A DNA stretch of 45,564 nt from Lujinxingia vulgaris (GTDB lineage: Bacteria > Myxococcota_A > Bradymonadia > Bradymonadales > Bradymonadaceae), in assembly GCF_007997005.1 (NCBI RefSeq), contig NZ_VOSL01000005.1, forward strand, positions 1-45,564, in the 5' to 3' direction. Shown in pieces: positions 16,872-28,026 of the stretch. The stretch's first letter is position 1; the number at the start of each line of letters is the position of its first letter. The translations under genes were made by a program, and so were the position numbers. The notes beneath the pieces are model-generated. The model was not told where the DNA came from. It saw only the letters and a list, made by a program, of their open reading frames with translations, and made no database searches.

Positions 16872-17726
16872 ATGGCCACCGACCCCACCACCCGCACCTA
16901 CGCCATCGAGCGGGTGCTACGCCGCGACGATCAACAGCGACGCCGCCAGCTCGACGACCTCCTCGTCATCGAAGAGCCGATGGAGCTGCGTATCGACTAC
17001 GAGCTCGCCGGCAAACGCGCCTCGCGCAGCCTGGCGATCACGATGCGCACCCCCGGCGATGATGAAGATCTGGCGCGGGGATTCTTGCTCACCGAAGGCA
17101 TCATCGCCTCGGAGGCCGACCTCGTAAGCCTCAAGCGCTGCACCGACGGCCAGGGCGAAGAGAGCCCCAACATCTGGCGAGCCACGCTGGCGTCGAGCTG
17201 CACCTTCGATCCGGGCAAGCTGCAGCGCAACTTCTACAGCACGTCGAGCTGCGGGGTCTGCGGCAAAGCCTCGCTCGATGCGCTTCATCACCAGGGGGTG
17301 ATGCCGGTCGCCTCAGGCCCCACGATCGCCGCGGATCAACTTCTGCAACTTCCCGACCGGCTGCGCCAGGCCCAGGCCACCTTCGATCGCACCGGCGGCC
17401 TGCACGCCTGCGCCCTCTTCAACGCTGAGGGCGAACTTCTCGACCTCGCCGAAGATGTCGGCCGCCACAACGCCCTCGACAAACTCCTGGGCCGCGCGCT
17501 GCGCCGCGGCGAGTTGCCGTTGGGCGATCGCGTGCTTGTCTTGAGCGGCCGCGCGAGCTTTGAGCTGATTCAAAAGTCGCTGGTCGCAGGCATCGGGCTT
17601 GTGGCCGCCGTCGGCGCGCCCTCCTCCCTTGCCGTCGACCTCTCAGAAACCTACGCTCAGACCCTGGTCGGCTTTCTGCGCGACGCCCGCTTTAACATCT
17701 ACACCCACCCGGCGCGCCTGATCTGA
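16872..17726 (+). CDS. fdhD: Formate dehydrogenase accessory sulfurtransferase FdhD
   Basis: 284 residues from ATG 16872 (a longer frame begins inside the preceding gene and is unlikely). Signature motifs: EEPMELRI near the N-terminus, TPGDDEDLARGFLLTEGII, the catalytic SSCGVCGK loop (Cys127 and Cys130), FDRTGGLHACALF, AEDVGRHNALDKL and LSGRASFELIQKS. FdhD passes sulfur from IscS to the molybdenum cofactor so that formate-dehydrogenase-type enzymes become active. The oxidoreductase that follows 16 bp downstream is the obvious client, and the two very likely form an operon. Confidence 0.97.
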   Translation: MATDPTTRTYAIERVLRRDDQQRRRQLDDLLVIEEPMELRIDYELAGKRASRSLAITMRTPGDDEDLARGFLLTEGIIASEADLVSLKRCTDGQGEESPNIWRATLASSCTFDPGKLQRNFYSTSSCGVCGKASLDALHHQGVMPVASGPTIAADQLLQLPDRLRQAQATFDRTGGLHACALFNAEGELLDLAEDVGRHNALDKLLGRALRRGELPLGDRVLVLSGRASFELIQKSLVAGIGLVAAVGAPSSLAVDLSETYAQTLVGFLRDARFNIYTHPARLI

Positions 17727-17742
17727 TCTTCTTGAAGACGAA

Positions 17743-20055
<2,313 letters not shown>

Positions 20056-20062
20056 ACTCCAC

Positions 20063-20083
20063 CCTGTTCAACTTCTGAACAGG
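20063..20083. promoter_or_regulatory. Perfect inverted repeat CCTGTTCA-N5-TGAACAGG
   Basis: An 8-bp dyad with spacer ACTTC lies between two convergent genes, 8 bp past the oxidoreductase stop. It could act as a weak hairpin terminator, but no T-run follows. The same 8-mer recurs upstream of the sigma-factor gene, which suggests a protein-binding site. Confidence 0.5.
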
Positions 20084-20107
20084 CCCCTTTCCATCGCGGC
20101 CCCGGGC

Positions 20108-20647
20108 TCAACGGGCCTGATCCTCCTCGATCATCTGACGGGTCTCATCGTAGGCGCGCTCGGCGGCGGCCTGCGCCTTTAAGCGCACCTCCCGCGCCTT
20201 TTGCGGAGAGATGCGTTCGAGCAGGTGCATCTCCATCTCCACATCCCGCACCTCCCGGGTAGCCTCCCCGCCGCGCTCCGAGCGCATAAACTGCCAGGCG
20301 CAACGCTGCGCGCCGGCCGCCCGCCCGTACACCGTGTAGCGCTCCTCCATCGAGGGGCCGCGCGAGCGCCAGCCGGTGCGCACCTCCAGCGCGCTCAGAT
20401 CGATGCTCACGCCCTCAAACCCCGCCTCCCAGAGGTGCTGCTCGGCCCAGGGCAGAAGCGCGCTGCATCCCAGCGGATACACCATTGCGCGTACCCCCTG
20501 TTCAAGATGCGCCTGGTAGGTCTGATCGCGCACCTGACGTGCGTAGCGCTCCGGGGCGCTCACACACCCCGCGATCACCACGATCAGCGCCAGGATCGCC
20601 CCCCGCCCCACTCGCCGCTCGCCATGTTCACCTCCTACTCGCTTCAT
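20108..20647 (-). CDS. Small lipoprotein of unknown function
   Basis: 179 residues from ATG 20647, preceded by AGGAGG; an adjacent GTG at 20650 is too close to the ribosome site. A basic N-terminus and hydrophobic stretch lead to the lipobox IAGC (Cys28). The mature part has paired Cys (PLGCSALL and QRCAWQF) and a helical, charged C-terminus (LLERISPQKAREVRLKAQAAAERAYDETRQMIEEDQA). Not recognised as a named family. It is divergent from the sigma-factor gene and shares its CCTGTTCA-rich upstream region. Confidence 0.8.
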   Translation of the reverse strand: MKRVGGEHGERRVGRGAILALIVVIAGCVSAPERYARQVRDQTYQAHLEQGVRAMVYPLGCSALLPWAEQHLWEAGFEGVSIDLSALEVRTGWRSRGPSMEERYTVYGRAAGAQRCAWQFMRSERGGEATREVRDVEMEMHLLERISPQKAREVRLKAQAAAERAYDETRQMIEEDQAR

Positions 20648-21100
20648 CACCCCTCCTCGCCACCCTGTTCACCACGCTCCAGACCTGTTCAAGACCCCTG
20701 CATCGCCTGCATAGTACCTATCAGACCTGTTCATAAACCTCTTCAAAACGCAACAAATCGCGTTTGAACACCCCTGGAGATCGCTATTTTTTAAAACGAT
20801 TAGGCAAATGACGCATCGTGTCTAAATTTTACAACATCGGCTAAAGACAAGCATTTTCAACACCTTAAGACATCAAACCCCTGCGGTAACGGGGGTAATG
20901 GGGGAGAATCTTTCGATCTTCGCTGGGAATATGCGCGAGCTTTGAGTATGTTCTGAACAGGACATCGGGAACAGGGCCTGTTCATAAGGCTTTCAAATTT
21001 CGCAGAACGCTCAACCTCGGACACCCACCATGATGACGTAAGCGCAGTGACCACGACGTTTTCGCACCCAACTACTTCTTTTAAGAACGGGATCTTGCAC
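20648..21100. promoter_or_regulatory. 453-bp divergent regulatory region rich in CCTGTTCA words
   Basis: It contains exact CCTGTTCA at 20664, 20684, 20726 and 20977, TGAACAGG at 20954, and the near-copy GGAACAGG at 20968. The last two plus strands form GAACAGG-G-CCTGTTC (20969-20983). Spacings of 20 and 42 bp between the first three are near whole helical turns. The middle (about 20760-20870) is unusually AT-rich for this genome. A short hairpin (CCCC...GGGG) lies near 20880-20900. No sigma-32 or CIRCE-type element is evident. Confidence 0.55.
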
Positions 21101-22069
21101 ATGAACATCGAATCGAACGTCACTGAACGTCAGCCCTCCAACCTGGCCCACCTCTCCGGAGACCTGAGCCTGCCGATGCTCTCGGAGAGCAAGCTCAACA
21201 TCAGCGCCGATACCGACGCGACCAGCGCTTATCTGATGCGCCTTAACTACATCGAGCCGCTGCCCGCCGACGAGCAGCAGCAGCTCGCCGAGCGCTACGT
21301 CAACGAGGGCGACGGGGAGGCAGGACGCATGCTCATCCTGACCAACCTGCGCCTGGTCGTGAAGCTGGCGCGCGAATACTCGCGCCGCTGGTCCAACCTG
21401 CTCGATCTCATTCAGGAAGGGAACGTCGGGCTGGCTGAGGCGCTCAAACGTTATGACCCGTACCGCGGCGTCAAGTTCACCAGCTACGCGCAGTACTGGA
21501 TCCGCGCGATGATCCTCAACTACCTGATGAATCACGTGCACCCGGTCAAGATCGGCAGCTCGCGCGCCGGCCGTAAGCTCTTCTACAACCTCAAGAAAGC
21601 GCGCCGCGCCCTGATCAAAGAGGGCTACGAGAAGCCCTCCCCGGCGCTGATCGCCGAGTACCTGGATGTGGATGAGAGCGAGGTGGTGCGCGTGGCCGCT
21701 CAGCTCGACGCTCCTCCGGTGCGTCTCGATGCCGAAGCGCCCGGCTTTGAAGCCACCACCATCGGCGAGCGCATGGAGTCGGACGCGGCCACCCCCGAGG
21801 AGCTCGCCAGCGACCGCGACCTGGCCACCCGTCTGCGCGGCGCCATCGACGCCTTCGGCCAGCAGATCGACACCGACCGCAAGCGCGCCATCTGGTTTGA
21901 GCGCATGATCGCCGAAGATCCCAAGACGCTGGTCACCCTGGGCGGTGAGTGGGATGTGTCGAAGGAGCGCATCCGTCAGGTCGAGGTGCAGATCCGCGAG
22001 GAGTTCCGCAACTTCCTCTTCGAAAACCTCGGTGAGACGGTGGAGCTGGAGTTTCTCGAAGCCATTTAA
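21101..22069 (+). CDS. RpoH-like alternative sigma-70 family factor
   Basis: 322 residues from ATG 21101 (GGGA 8 nt upstream); a GTG at 21047 is the longer alternative. Region 2 is complete: LILTNLRLVVKLAREYSRR, LLDLIQEGNVGLAEALKRYDP and GVKFTSYAQYWIRAMILNYL. Region 3 (KIGSSRAGRKLFYNLKKARRAL) and region 4 with the C-terminal helix-turn-helix (VSKERIRQVEVQIREEFRNFL) follow. It lacks the long region 1.1 of RpoD and groups with RpoH/SigB/SigC-type factors of delta-proteobacterial relatives. The acidic insert ERMESDAATPEELASDRDL links regions 3 and 4. A regulated stress or developmental role is likely, given the repeat-rich upstream region. Confidence 0.92.
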   Translation: MNIESNVTERQPSNLAHLSGDLSLPMLSESKLNISADTDATSAYLMRLNYIEPLPADEQQQLAERYVNEGDGEAGRMLILTNLRLVVKLAREYSRRWSNLLDLIQEGNVGLAEALKRYDPYRGVKFTSYAQYWIRAMILNYLMNHVHPVKIGSSRAGRKLFYNLKKARRALIKEGYEKPSPALIAEYLDVDESEVVRVAAQLDAPPVRLDAEAPGFEATTIGERMESDAATPEELASDRDLATRLRGAIDAFGQQIDTDRKRAIWFERMIAEDPKTLVTLGGEWDVSKERIRQVEVQIREEFRNFLFENLGETVELEFLEAI

Positions 22070-22148
22070 ACTTCATCGCCTTCCCCGAATCTCTCCCACC
22101 GCGTCGCCGGGGTCGCCACCGCCGACGCCGAACTCAGGGAGAGTCACG

Positions 22149-22178
22149 ACCGCCCCCAATCGGGGGCGGTTTTTTTTG
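22149..22178 (+). terminator. Rho-independent terminator after sigma-factor gene
   Basis: ACCGCCCCC / GGGGGCGGT stem (9 bp, 22149-22157 with 22162-22170), loop AATC, followed by eight T. It lies 80 bp past the sigma-factor stop. Confidence 0.95.
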
Positions 22179-22345
22179 TGCTCGCACCTGATGATGGCTT
22201 GAAATCACTTCGCTTCGGGCCTCACCTGGGGTAACCTATCGGCATACTTATAGCTTTCCGGGTACGCCGCCCACCCCCTCGCCAGTGAGGTGACCCTCGG
22301 GCCGTACCTCCAGACGTTTGTTTGCCTGCGCCTGAGCCAGCTTTG

Positions 22346-23356
22346 ATGCCTTCTTCTCTCAACGCGATCTTGCGACCCGCACGCATCGCGACGATGCTCT
22401 CTCTGGGATACCTCCTCCCCTCCCTGCTCTACATCTTCGCGTCCTCCACATTGACCTCGGAGGTCGCCACCGACCCGAAGGCCGCGGCCAACATTGAGAT
22501 GCTCAAGGGCTCGCTCTTTGTGCTGGTGAGCGCGCTGCTCATCGGGGCGCTCTCGTACTGGATGCTCAACCTGGTGCAGCGCCGTCAGTCCGACAGCCAG
22601 CGGCTGCGCGAGGCGCTGCTCAGCGCGGAGCGACGCGCCACCACCGCGCTGCTTTCAGCCTCGGTGGCTCACGACGCGCGCAACGAGCTGGCCGTGCTCA
22701 AGAGCAACCACCAGGTGCTGGTGCGAAATCCCGACCTCTCCCCCGAAGATCTCGAGGATCTCTACAACGACCAGGTCCTGGCCCTGGAGCGCCTCGAAGC
22801 GCTCACCGACCGCCTGGTGATGAACTTTCGCAGCAGCATCGGCAACAGCTCGCAGCAGGCCAACATCAGCGAGCTCATCCACCAGGCCACGACCGCGCTG
22901 CGCACCCACACGAAGCTGCGCAACGTCGACCTTCGGCGCACCCTCCCCGACGAGCTCTCGCTGAAGACCTTTCCGATCCTCATTCACCAGATCGTCATCA
23001 ACCTGGTGCTCAACGCCGCCGAGGCCATCGACGCCGCCGACGTCAAAGACGGCGTCGTGGAGGTCATTGCCCGTAGCGAAGGGGATCAGGTCATCATCGA
23101 AGTTCATGATAACGGCCCGGGCATCCCCGAAGATCTGCGCGAGACGATGTTCGACGCCTTCGTCTCCACCAAGGCCGAGGGAAACGGGCTGGGGCTGATC
23201 TCGGTGCGCGCCTGCGCCTCCAGCCACGAGGGAGACGTCACCATCGGCACCTCCCCGCTGGGCGGCGCGCTGGTGCAGGTGACGCTCAACCCGGTGGGCG
23301 ATGCGCCCTTTGATAGCGCCCGCTTTCGCAGGGCGATTTTGGCGGCCACGGCCTGA
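22346..23356 (+). CDS. Orphan membrane sensor histidine kinase
   Basis: 336 residues from ATG 22346 (a TTG 24 bp earlier is possible). Two transmembrane helices (~16-35 and ~56-77) enclose a very short periplasmic loop of about 20 residues, so sensing is likely intramembrane or cytoplasmic. The phosphoacceptor box is SVAHDARNEL (His109). The HATPase region has LVLNAAEAI (N box), DNGPGIP (G1), FVSTK and GNGLGL (G2). No response regulator is adjacent. The C-terminal 20 residues form a short helix beyond the ATPase fold. Confidence 0.92.
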   Translation: MPSSLNAILRPARIATMLSLGYLLPSLLYIFASSTLTSEVATDPKAAANIEMLKGSLFVLVSALLIGALSYWMLNLVQRRQSDSQRLREALLSAERRATTALLSASVAHDARNELAVLKSNHQVLVRNPDLSPEDLEDLYNDQVLALERLEALTDRLVMNFRSSIGNSSQQANISELIHQATTALRTHTKLRNVDLRRTLPDELSLKTFPILIHQIVINLVLNAAEAIDAADVKDGVVEVIARSEGDQVIIEVHDNGPGIPEDLRETMFDAFVSTKAEGNGLGLISVRACASSHEGDVTIGTSPLGGALVQVTLNPVGDAPFDSARFRRAILAATA

Positions 23357-23470
23357 TTCGAGGCGCCCCCCTTACGATCGGCGGCCTCTTCTAAGACCGC
23401 TCTCATAGCGCTATGCTCCCGGCGAACCTTTTGAGCCTGATGCTTGCTCTTTACTGACCGGGAGTTCGTT

Positions 23471-26400
23471 ATGCCTACCCTCCGCACCCCTGCGCTCGCC
23501 ATGTTGCTGGGCGCCGCCCTGCTGGGCCCCGTGGCCTGCCAGGATGATACCCCCACCACCGAGGCTGACACCGGCACCGATGTGCCCATCGACGCCGGCG
23601 CCGACGTCGACGCCGACGATCTCAGCGAGGAGCAGCGCGCCCTGCTCGAGGTTGATGAGGTCGAGCGCTGGGAGCTCCCCGAGCTCAGCGCGCCGGTGCA
23701 CGTGATCCGCACCGAGGGAAACATCCCGCACATCTATGCGGAGAATGATGTCGACGCCGCGCGCGTCCAGGGCTTTGTGACTGCCCGCGACCGCTACTTT
23801 ATGATGGATCTCACCCGACGACTGGGGCTTGGCGAGGTCAGCGCGCTGCTGGGTGACGCGGCGCTGAGCATGGACCTTGAGACGCGGCTCAACGGCTCGC
23901 GCCATGTCGCCGAACGCATCTTTGAGCAGGCCCCCCCCGAGATGCGCCAGGTGATGGAAGCCTACGCCGAGGGCGTCAACGCCTACATCGCCCAGGTCGA
24001 GGCTGGAAACCTCCCGGCCCCCAGTGAGCTCGAACTTCTGGGCGGCATCCTCGGCGCCAGCGACCCGGTCGACGCGATGCACCCCTTTGAGGCCCGGGAT
24101 ATCGCGGGGCTCTTTGCGACCTTCATCTACGAGTCCAGCTACGAGACCGGTGATATGGGCCGGGCTGCGGCCTATGCGCAGCTTGAGACGCTCTTTGAAG
24201 GCGACGCCTATGCGGAACTTCGCCGCGCCGGCGCGCTGGAAGACATCTGGCTCAACGCCCGCCCGGTCAAGCCGCTGGCCGCCGGCACCTGGGGTCCGCC
24301 TGACACCACGCCCTCAACCGGGCTGACGCTGACCCCGCAAGCCGGCACGAGCCCGCGCGTTGAGAGCGGTCTGATGGCGCGCCTCACCGCGAGCCTGCAC
24401 GACTTTCAGGAGCGGCGCGGGCTGCGCAGCCACGAGAAGGGCTTTGGCTCCAACGCCTGGGCCGTGAGCGCCGAGGCCTCGGCCACCGGCACAAGCCTCT
24501 TTGCGGCCGACGGGCACCTCTCGCTGGGCATCCCCTCGATCCTCTACCACGTCGGGCTCGACACCACCGTCTTCGGTGGCACCGACCGCCCCCACCAGTT
24601 TGGCCTGGCCATCCCCGGGATGCCCGTGGTGCCGGTGGGCACCAACGGGCAGGTCGCCTGGAGCTTCACCCAGCTCTCCGGCGACATCACCGACTGGTAC
24701 TCCGAGCAGATCCGCCTCGATGAAGACGGCCAGCCCGCCGAGACCTTCTTTGAGGGGGAATGGCGCGCGACCACACGCATCGACGAGGTCTACGAGATCG
24801 CCGACGTCCCCACCCTGGATAGCGAGGGCCGCACCGAGACCATCGCCCGCTACCAGACCTTCGACGATCGCTGGATCATCGACATCGAGGGCGTCCCGGC
24901 CGATCCCGACGACGAACTTGAAGCCGGCACCTCGCTTGTGCGCACCCACTCCGGCTGGGTGATCCCGGCGGACGTTAACGAAGACGGCGTCATCGACGCC
25001 ATCAGCTTCGCCTACGTGGGCCTGCAGATCGGCGACATCATCGGGACCTTCGATCGCATGGCGCGCGCCGGCAACATCGAAGACTTCCGCCAGGCCACGC
25101 GCGGGATGATCGCGACCTCGCTCAACTTCGTGGTCAGCGACTCTGAGGGCAGCGTGCTCTTCTCCGGCCACCAGGCCGTGCCCTGCCGCGACTACCTCCC
25201 CCGCTCCGAAGACGGCGTCTGGGGCGAGGGCGCGCACCCGGCGATGCTCCTGGATGGCACGACCTACGGCAACTTCCAGATTCCGCTTATCGACGGGGTC
25301 ATCGACAGCTCCCATCAGGATGATCCCTACCGCTGCGTGATCCCGCTTGATGAGAGCCCGGCGCTGGCCAACCCGCCTCAAGGGTTTGTGGCCACGGCCA
25401 ACAACGACCCGGTGGGCGTCTCGCTCGACGGCAACCTCTTTAACGGCCAGCGCTACATCGGCGGCCCCTGGGATGTGGGCTTCCGCGCCGACCGCATCAG
25501 CCGCGAGCTCACCCGCTACATCGCGGAGAACAGCGCCGACATCGACGCGATGGCCGCCCTTCAGGCCAACACCCAGTCGGCCCTGGGTGAGCACTTCTCG
25601 CCGGCGATGATCGAGGCCATCGACACGATGGAGGCCCTGCGCGCGCTCGACCCGACGGAGCTCGATGACTGGGAGAGCCGCGCGCTGGCAAGCTACGCGC
25701 CCATCCGCGACAAGGCGCTCGATGTGCAGGCGCGCCTGGAAGCCTGGGGCCAGCGCGGCTTCTGGGCCCGCAGCGGCGTGGAGACCTTCTACAACACGCC
25801 CACCGACGAGGACCGCCTCGACGCGGTGGCCACCACCCTCTTCAACGTGTGGTTTGGCGACTTCCAGCGCGCGGTCTTCGACGATGAGGGGCTGCCCGGG
25901 CTCTGGCAGAGCGGCGGGACCGGAGGACGCATTCGCCTGCTCTCCTCGATGCTGGAGGGCCGTGGCGAGGGCAACCCGGCGGCTCTCGCGAGCTACAATG
26001 AGGAGAGTGGCGAGTCGGTCTTCTTCGACGTGCGCGAGAGCGCCGAGCTTGAGCGCAGCGAAGAGATCCTCATCGCCGCGCTCGCCAGCGCCCTCGACTT
26101 CCTGGCCTCCGAGCCCACCGCGGCCGGCGTCGGCGGCTTTGGCAGCGAAGACTTCGACACCTACCTCTGGGGGCTTCGTCACCACGCGAAGTTTGAGAGC
26201 CTGCTGGCCGACTTCCTGCGCGACCAGCCGGCCTTCGCGCCTCTGGCCGACCGCTTCTCGATCACCGCGCGGCGCCTGCCCCTGGCCGAGGACCTGGATC
26301 GCAACGATCCGCGCCGCGGTATTCAGTGGTTCCCCCGCGACGGCGACCAGTACAACGTCGACGCGGCCAACCCGGGCATCTCCGGGCGCTCCTTTACCTA

Positions 26401-26614
26401 CGGATCCGGCCCGGTCAACCGCCTGGTCGTCAGCCTGGGGGGCGATCGCGTAGAGGGCCGCACCATCATCCCCGGGGGCCAGTCCGGCCTGATCGACTCC
26501 GAGCATTTTGACGACCAGGCCAAACTCTGGCTGGGCGACCAGGCGCTGCCGCTTCGCTTTGAGCCCGACGCCGTCGTCGAAGGGGCCACCGGCCGCGAGG
26601 TCTTTACCCCCTGA
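23471..26614 (+). CDS. Penicillin acylase family (S45 Ntn hydrolase) lipoprotein
   Basis: 1047 residues from ATG 23471 with GGGAG 7 nt upstream. A lipobox GPVAC (Cys23) and an Asp/Thr-rich linker place it on the envelope. The A-chain region has VIRTEGNIPHIYAEND and ARVQGFVTARDRYFMMDLTRR. The self-processing site is GFGSNAWAVS, with Ser327 as predicted nucleophile at the new N-terminus of the B chain. Downstream motifs FAADGHLSLGIPSILYHVGL, IPGMPVVPVGTNGQVAWSFT and the C-terminal GGQSGLIDSEHFDDQAKLW fit the family, which hydrolyses amide bonds of beta-lactams, N-acyl-homoserine lactones or other N-acyl compounds. Substrate cannot be predicted here. It is longer than typical members (~800 residues). 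Confidence 0.95.
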   Translation: MPTLRTPALAMLLGAALLGPVACQDDTPTTEADTGTDVPIDAGADVDADDLSEEQRALLEVDEVERWELPELSAPVHVIRTEGNIPHIYAENDVDAARVQGFVTARDRYFMMDLTRRLGLGEVSALLGDAALSMDLETRLNGSRHVAERIFEQAPPEMRQVMEAYAEGVNAYIAQVEAGNLPAPSELELLGGILGASDPVDAMHPFEARDIAGLFATFIYESSYETGDMGRAAAYAQLETLFEGDAYAELRRAGALEDIWLNARPVKPLAAGTWGPPDTTPSTGLTLTPQAGTSPRVESGLMARLTASLHDFQERRGLRSHEKGFGSNAWAVSAEASATGTSLFAADGHLSLGIPSILYHVGLDTTVFGGTDRPHQFGLAIPGMPVVPVGTNGQVAWSFTQLSGDITDWYSEQIRLDEDGQPAETFFEGEWRATTRIDEVYEIADVPTLDSEGRTETIARYQTFDDRWIIDIEGVPADPDDELEAGTSLVRTHSGWVIPADVNEDGVIDAISFAYVGLQIGDIIGTFDRMARAGNIEDFRQATRGMIATSLNFVVSDSEGSVLFSGHQAVPCRDYLPRSEDGVWGEGAHPAMLLDGTTYGNFQIPLIDGVIDSSHQDDPYRCVIPLDESPALANPPQGFVATANNDPVGVSLDGNLFNGQRYIGGPWDVGFRADRISRELTRYIAENSADIDAMAALQANTQSALGEHFSPAMIEAIDTMEALRALDPTELDDWESRALASYAPIRDKALDVQARLEAWGQRGFWARSGVETFYNTPTDEDRLDAVATTLFNVWFGDFQRAVFDDEGLPGLWQSGGTGGRIRLLSSMLEGRGEGNPAALASYNEESGESVFFDVRESAELERSEEILIAALASALDFLASEPTAAGVGGFGSEDFDTYLWGLRHHAKFESLLADFLRDQPAFAPLADRFSITARRLPLAEDLDRNDPRRGIQWFPRDGDQYNVDAANPGISGRSFTYGSGPVNRLVVSLGGDRVEGRTIIPGGQSGLIDSEHFDDQAKLWLGDQALPLRFEPDAVVEGATGREVFTP

Positions 26615-26663
26615 GGCCTCCGAGGGGCGGGTAGCGACACACACCCGGACGGCTCCAGCAACA

Positions 26664-26700
26664 AAAAAGGGCGCCCCGACAAGGGCGCCCTTTTCTTTTT
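26664..26700. terminator. Bidirectional rho-independent terminator
   Basis: AAAAGGGCGCCC (26665-26676), loop CGACAA, GGGCGCCCTTTT (26683-26694), T-rich on the plus side and A-rich on the other flank. It serves the acylase gene and the convergent Ig-like lipoprotein gene. Confidence 0.95.
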
Positions 26701-26703
26701 CAT

Positions 26704-26718
26704 TTCAACCAGTTACAC
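26704..26718 (-). repeat. Terminator-associated motif, copy 2
   Basis: TTCAACCAGTTACAC abuts the bidirectional terminator at 26664-26700 and lies downstream of the Ig-like lipoprotein gene. Confidence 0.5.
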
Positions 26719-26783
26719 AACAAACCATTCATTGCACTTGCATCAGTCATCCAGCGTTCTTACACAACACCATCCTTCAACGC

Positions 26784-27755
26784 TCACCCGCTGATCTCGA
26801 CCTGCAAGGTCTCGGCAAGGTCGGTGCCCGGCACGCTCACGCTGATCTCACAGGCGCCCGCGCTCAAGCCCTGCACGTTCACCACATGCACCCCCAGCCC
26901 GTAGGTGTAGTAGGGCTCGCAGACCTCCGGAGTCTCCGAGACCAGCTCGATGATGCCCTCGGCATCGCCGCACACCGTCTCACCGGCCGGGCCGGCCATG
27001 GCGAAGATCGAGATCGGCGCCTCTTCGCCCGTGGCGATGGTGGTGATCGTCTCGCCATCGACCTGGTTGGCGACATCGAGTTCGGTGATGTCGGCCGCGG
27101 CGACAAGCGTCATCGCAAAGGGCTCCTCCAGAAGGTCGGAGGTCAGGCTGATCGCGCCGGCCTCTTCGCCGGTCATCACCTGGATGCGGCCCAGGCTGCT
27201 AAACGCGCCGTTGATCTCCCCGCCGGTCTCCGGCTCCACGGCCACCGGGTAGTAACCGTAGCCGTTGAGCGAGTTGCTCATCGCGTCGCGCATCCGGTAG
27301 CGGAACTCCGGGGCGCTGTTGACGGCGTAAACGCTGCTCTCATCGCAGATGGCCTCGATCTCGATGCTGTCGACCTCGGCTGCGCGCAGCTCCACGCTGT
27401 CGCTGAGGCTTCCACTTTCAGCGGTGGCGCTCACCGAGATGCGCGCCACGCCTTCGCTCTCCGCGCGCAGGCTGACGACCTGGCCGCTTGTCTCGCTGAC
27501 CGCGATGACCTCTTCGGAAGAGCTCGTCGCCGAGGCGATCGGCAAAAACTCGCTCTCGGAGGTCTCGCGGACTTTGACGTCGATCATCGACCCGACCGCC
27601 AGATCTTCACTGAAGGCGCCGGAGAACGCGCTGTTGTCGTACTCAAAACGCAGGTTACCTTCTTCGCCCTCAATGGCCACGCCGCAAGCGCTGCTCATCG
27701 CGCCGATGGCGACCATCCCACCCAGAACCATGCCTCGTTTCCACATCGACTTCAT
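26784..27755 (-). CDS. Lipoprotein with bacterial Ig-like domains
   Basis: 323 residues with lipobox MSSAC (Cys24). The mature protein is beta-rich. SSEEVIAVSETSGQVVSLRAESEGVARISVSATAESG resembles a Big_2/BIG-like repeat (value set against state, then VxGxxxG-type strands). A second region with Cys pairs (AICDESS, ETVCGDAE, EVCEPYY, GACEISV) ends in VSVPGTDLAETLQVEISG. It is strongly acidic. Likely a surface or periplasmic structural or adhesive protein; no enzyme motif. The upstream 271-bp gap must hold its promoter. Confidence 0.8.
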   Translation of the reverse strand: MKSMWKRGMVLGGMVAIGAMSSACGVAIEGEEGNLRFEYDNSAFSGAFSEDLAVGSMIDVKVRETSESEFLPIASATSSSEEVIAVSETSGQVVSLRAESEGVARISVSATAESGSLSDSVELRAAEVDSIEIEAICDESSVYAVNSAPEFRYRMRDAMSNSLNGYGYYPVAVEPETGGEINGAFSSLGRIQVMTGEEAGAISLTSDLLEEPFAMTLVAAADITELDVANQVDGETITTIATGEEAPISIFAMAGPAGETVCGDAEGIIELVSETPEVCEPYYTYGLGVHVVNVQGLSAGACEISVSVPGTDLAETLQVEISG

Positions 27756-28026
27756 ACGAACCTCACTTCAAAAAGAACTTCAGGAACGTGGGGTGACCTC
27801 CCGGGCCACCGGCTGTCTCCGCAAGTTTTACTCCGCTCGCGGTCAAAACCTACTCCGATCGCGCCGCGGCCAGGTGACCTGCCCTGACGTTAGATGCCAG
27901 CGAAGGCGTCTTGCAGCGCGCTCAGCGCGCAAAGGCAAGCGACCAGGGCAGCGCAGCGCCCGGGTTACACCCGCACCATGTTGCAAACACGGGGCCAGCG
28001 CAAACGTTTTGGATGTAAAGGAGGGT
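27756..28026. promoter_or_regulatory. Intergenic region upstream of Ig-like lipoprotein
   Basis: 271 bp with related GGTGACCT words near 27790 and 27874 and a short GC hairpin (GCGCGC-TCA-GCGCGC, about 27917-27931) but no T-run. I cannot identify the promoter. Confidence 0.3.

Noticed and set aside
20063-20984. Assignment of the CCTGTTCA words to LexA or heat-shock (CIRCE) control
   Set aside because: The word lacks the flanking bases of the known Myxococcus LexA box as I recall it and differs from CIRCE; no LexA or HrcA gene is in the window.
20857-21123. 88-codon minus-strand frame overlapping the sigma-factor start
   Set aside because: It overlaps a clear sigma-factor N-terminus and regulatory repeats, and has no recognisable features.
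24314-26644. 776-codon open frame antisense to the penicillin acylase gene
   Set aside because: Its composition is Ala/Gly/Arg/Val-rich without domains, and the sense frame is a clear S45 enzyme. Long antisense frames are expected from GC-rich codon bias.
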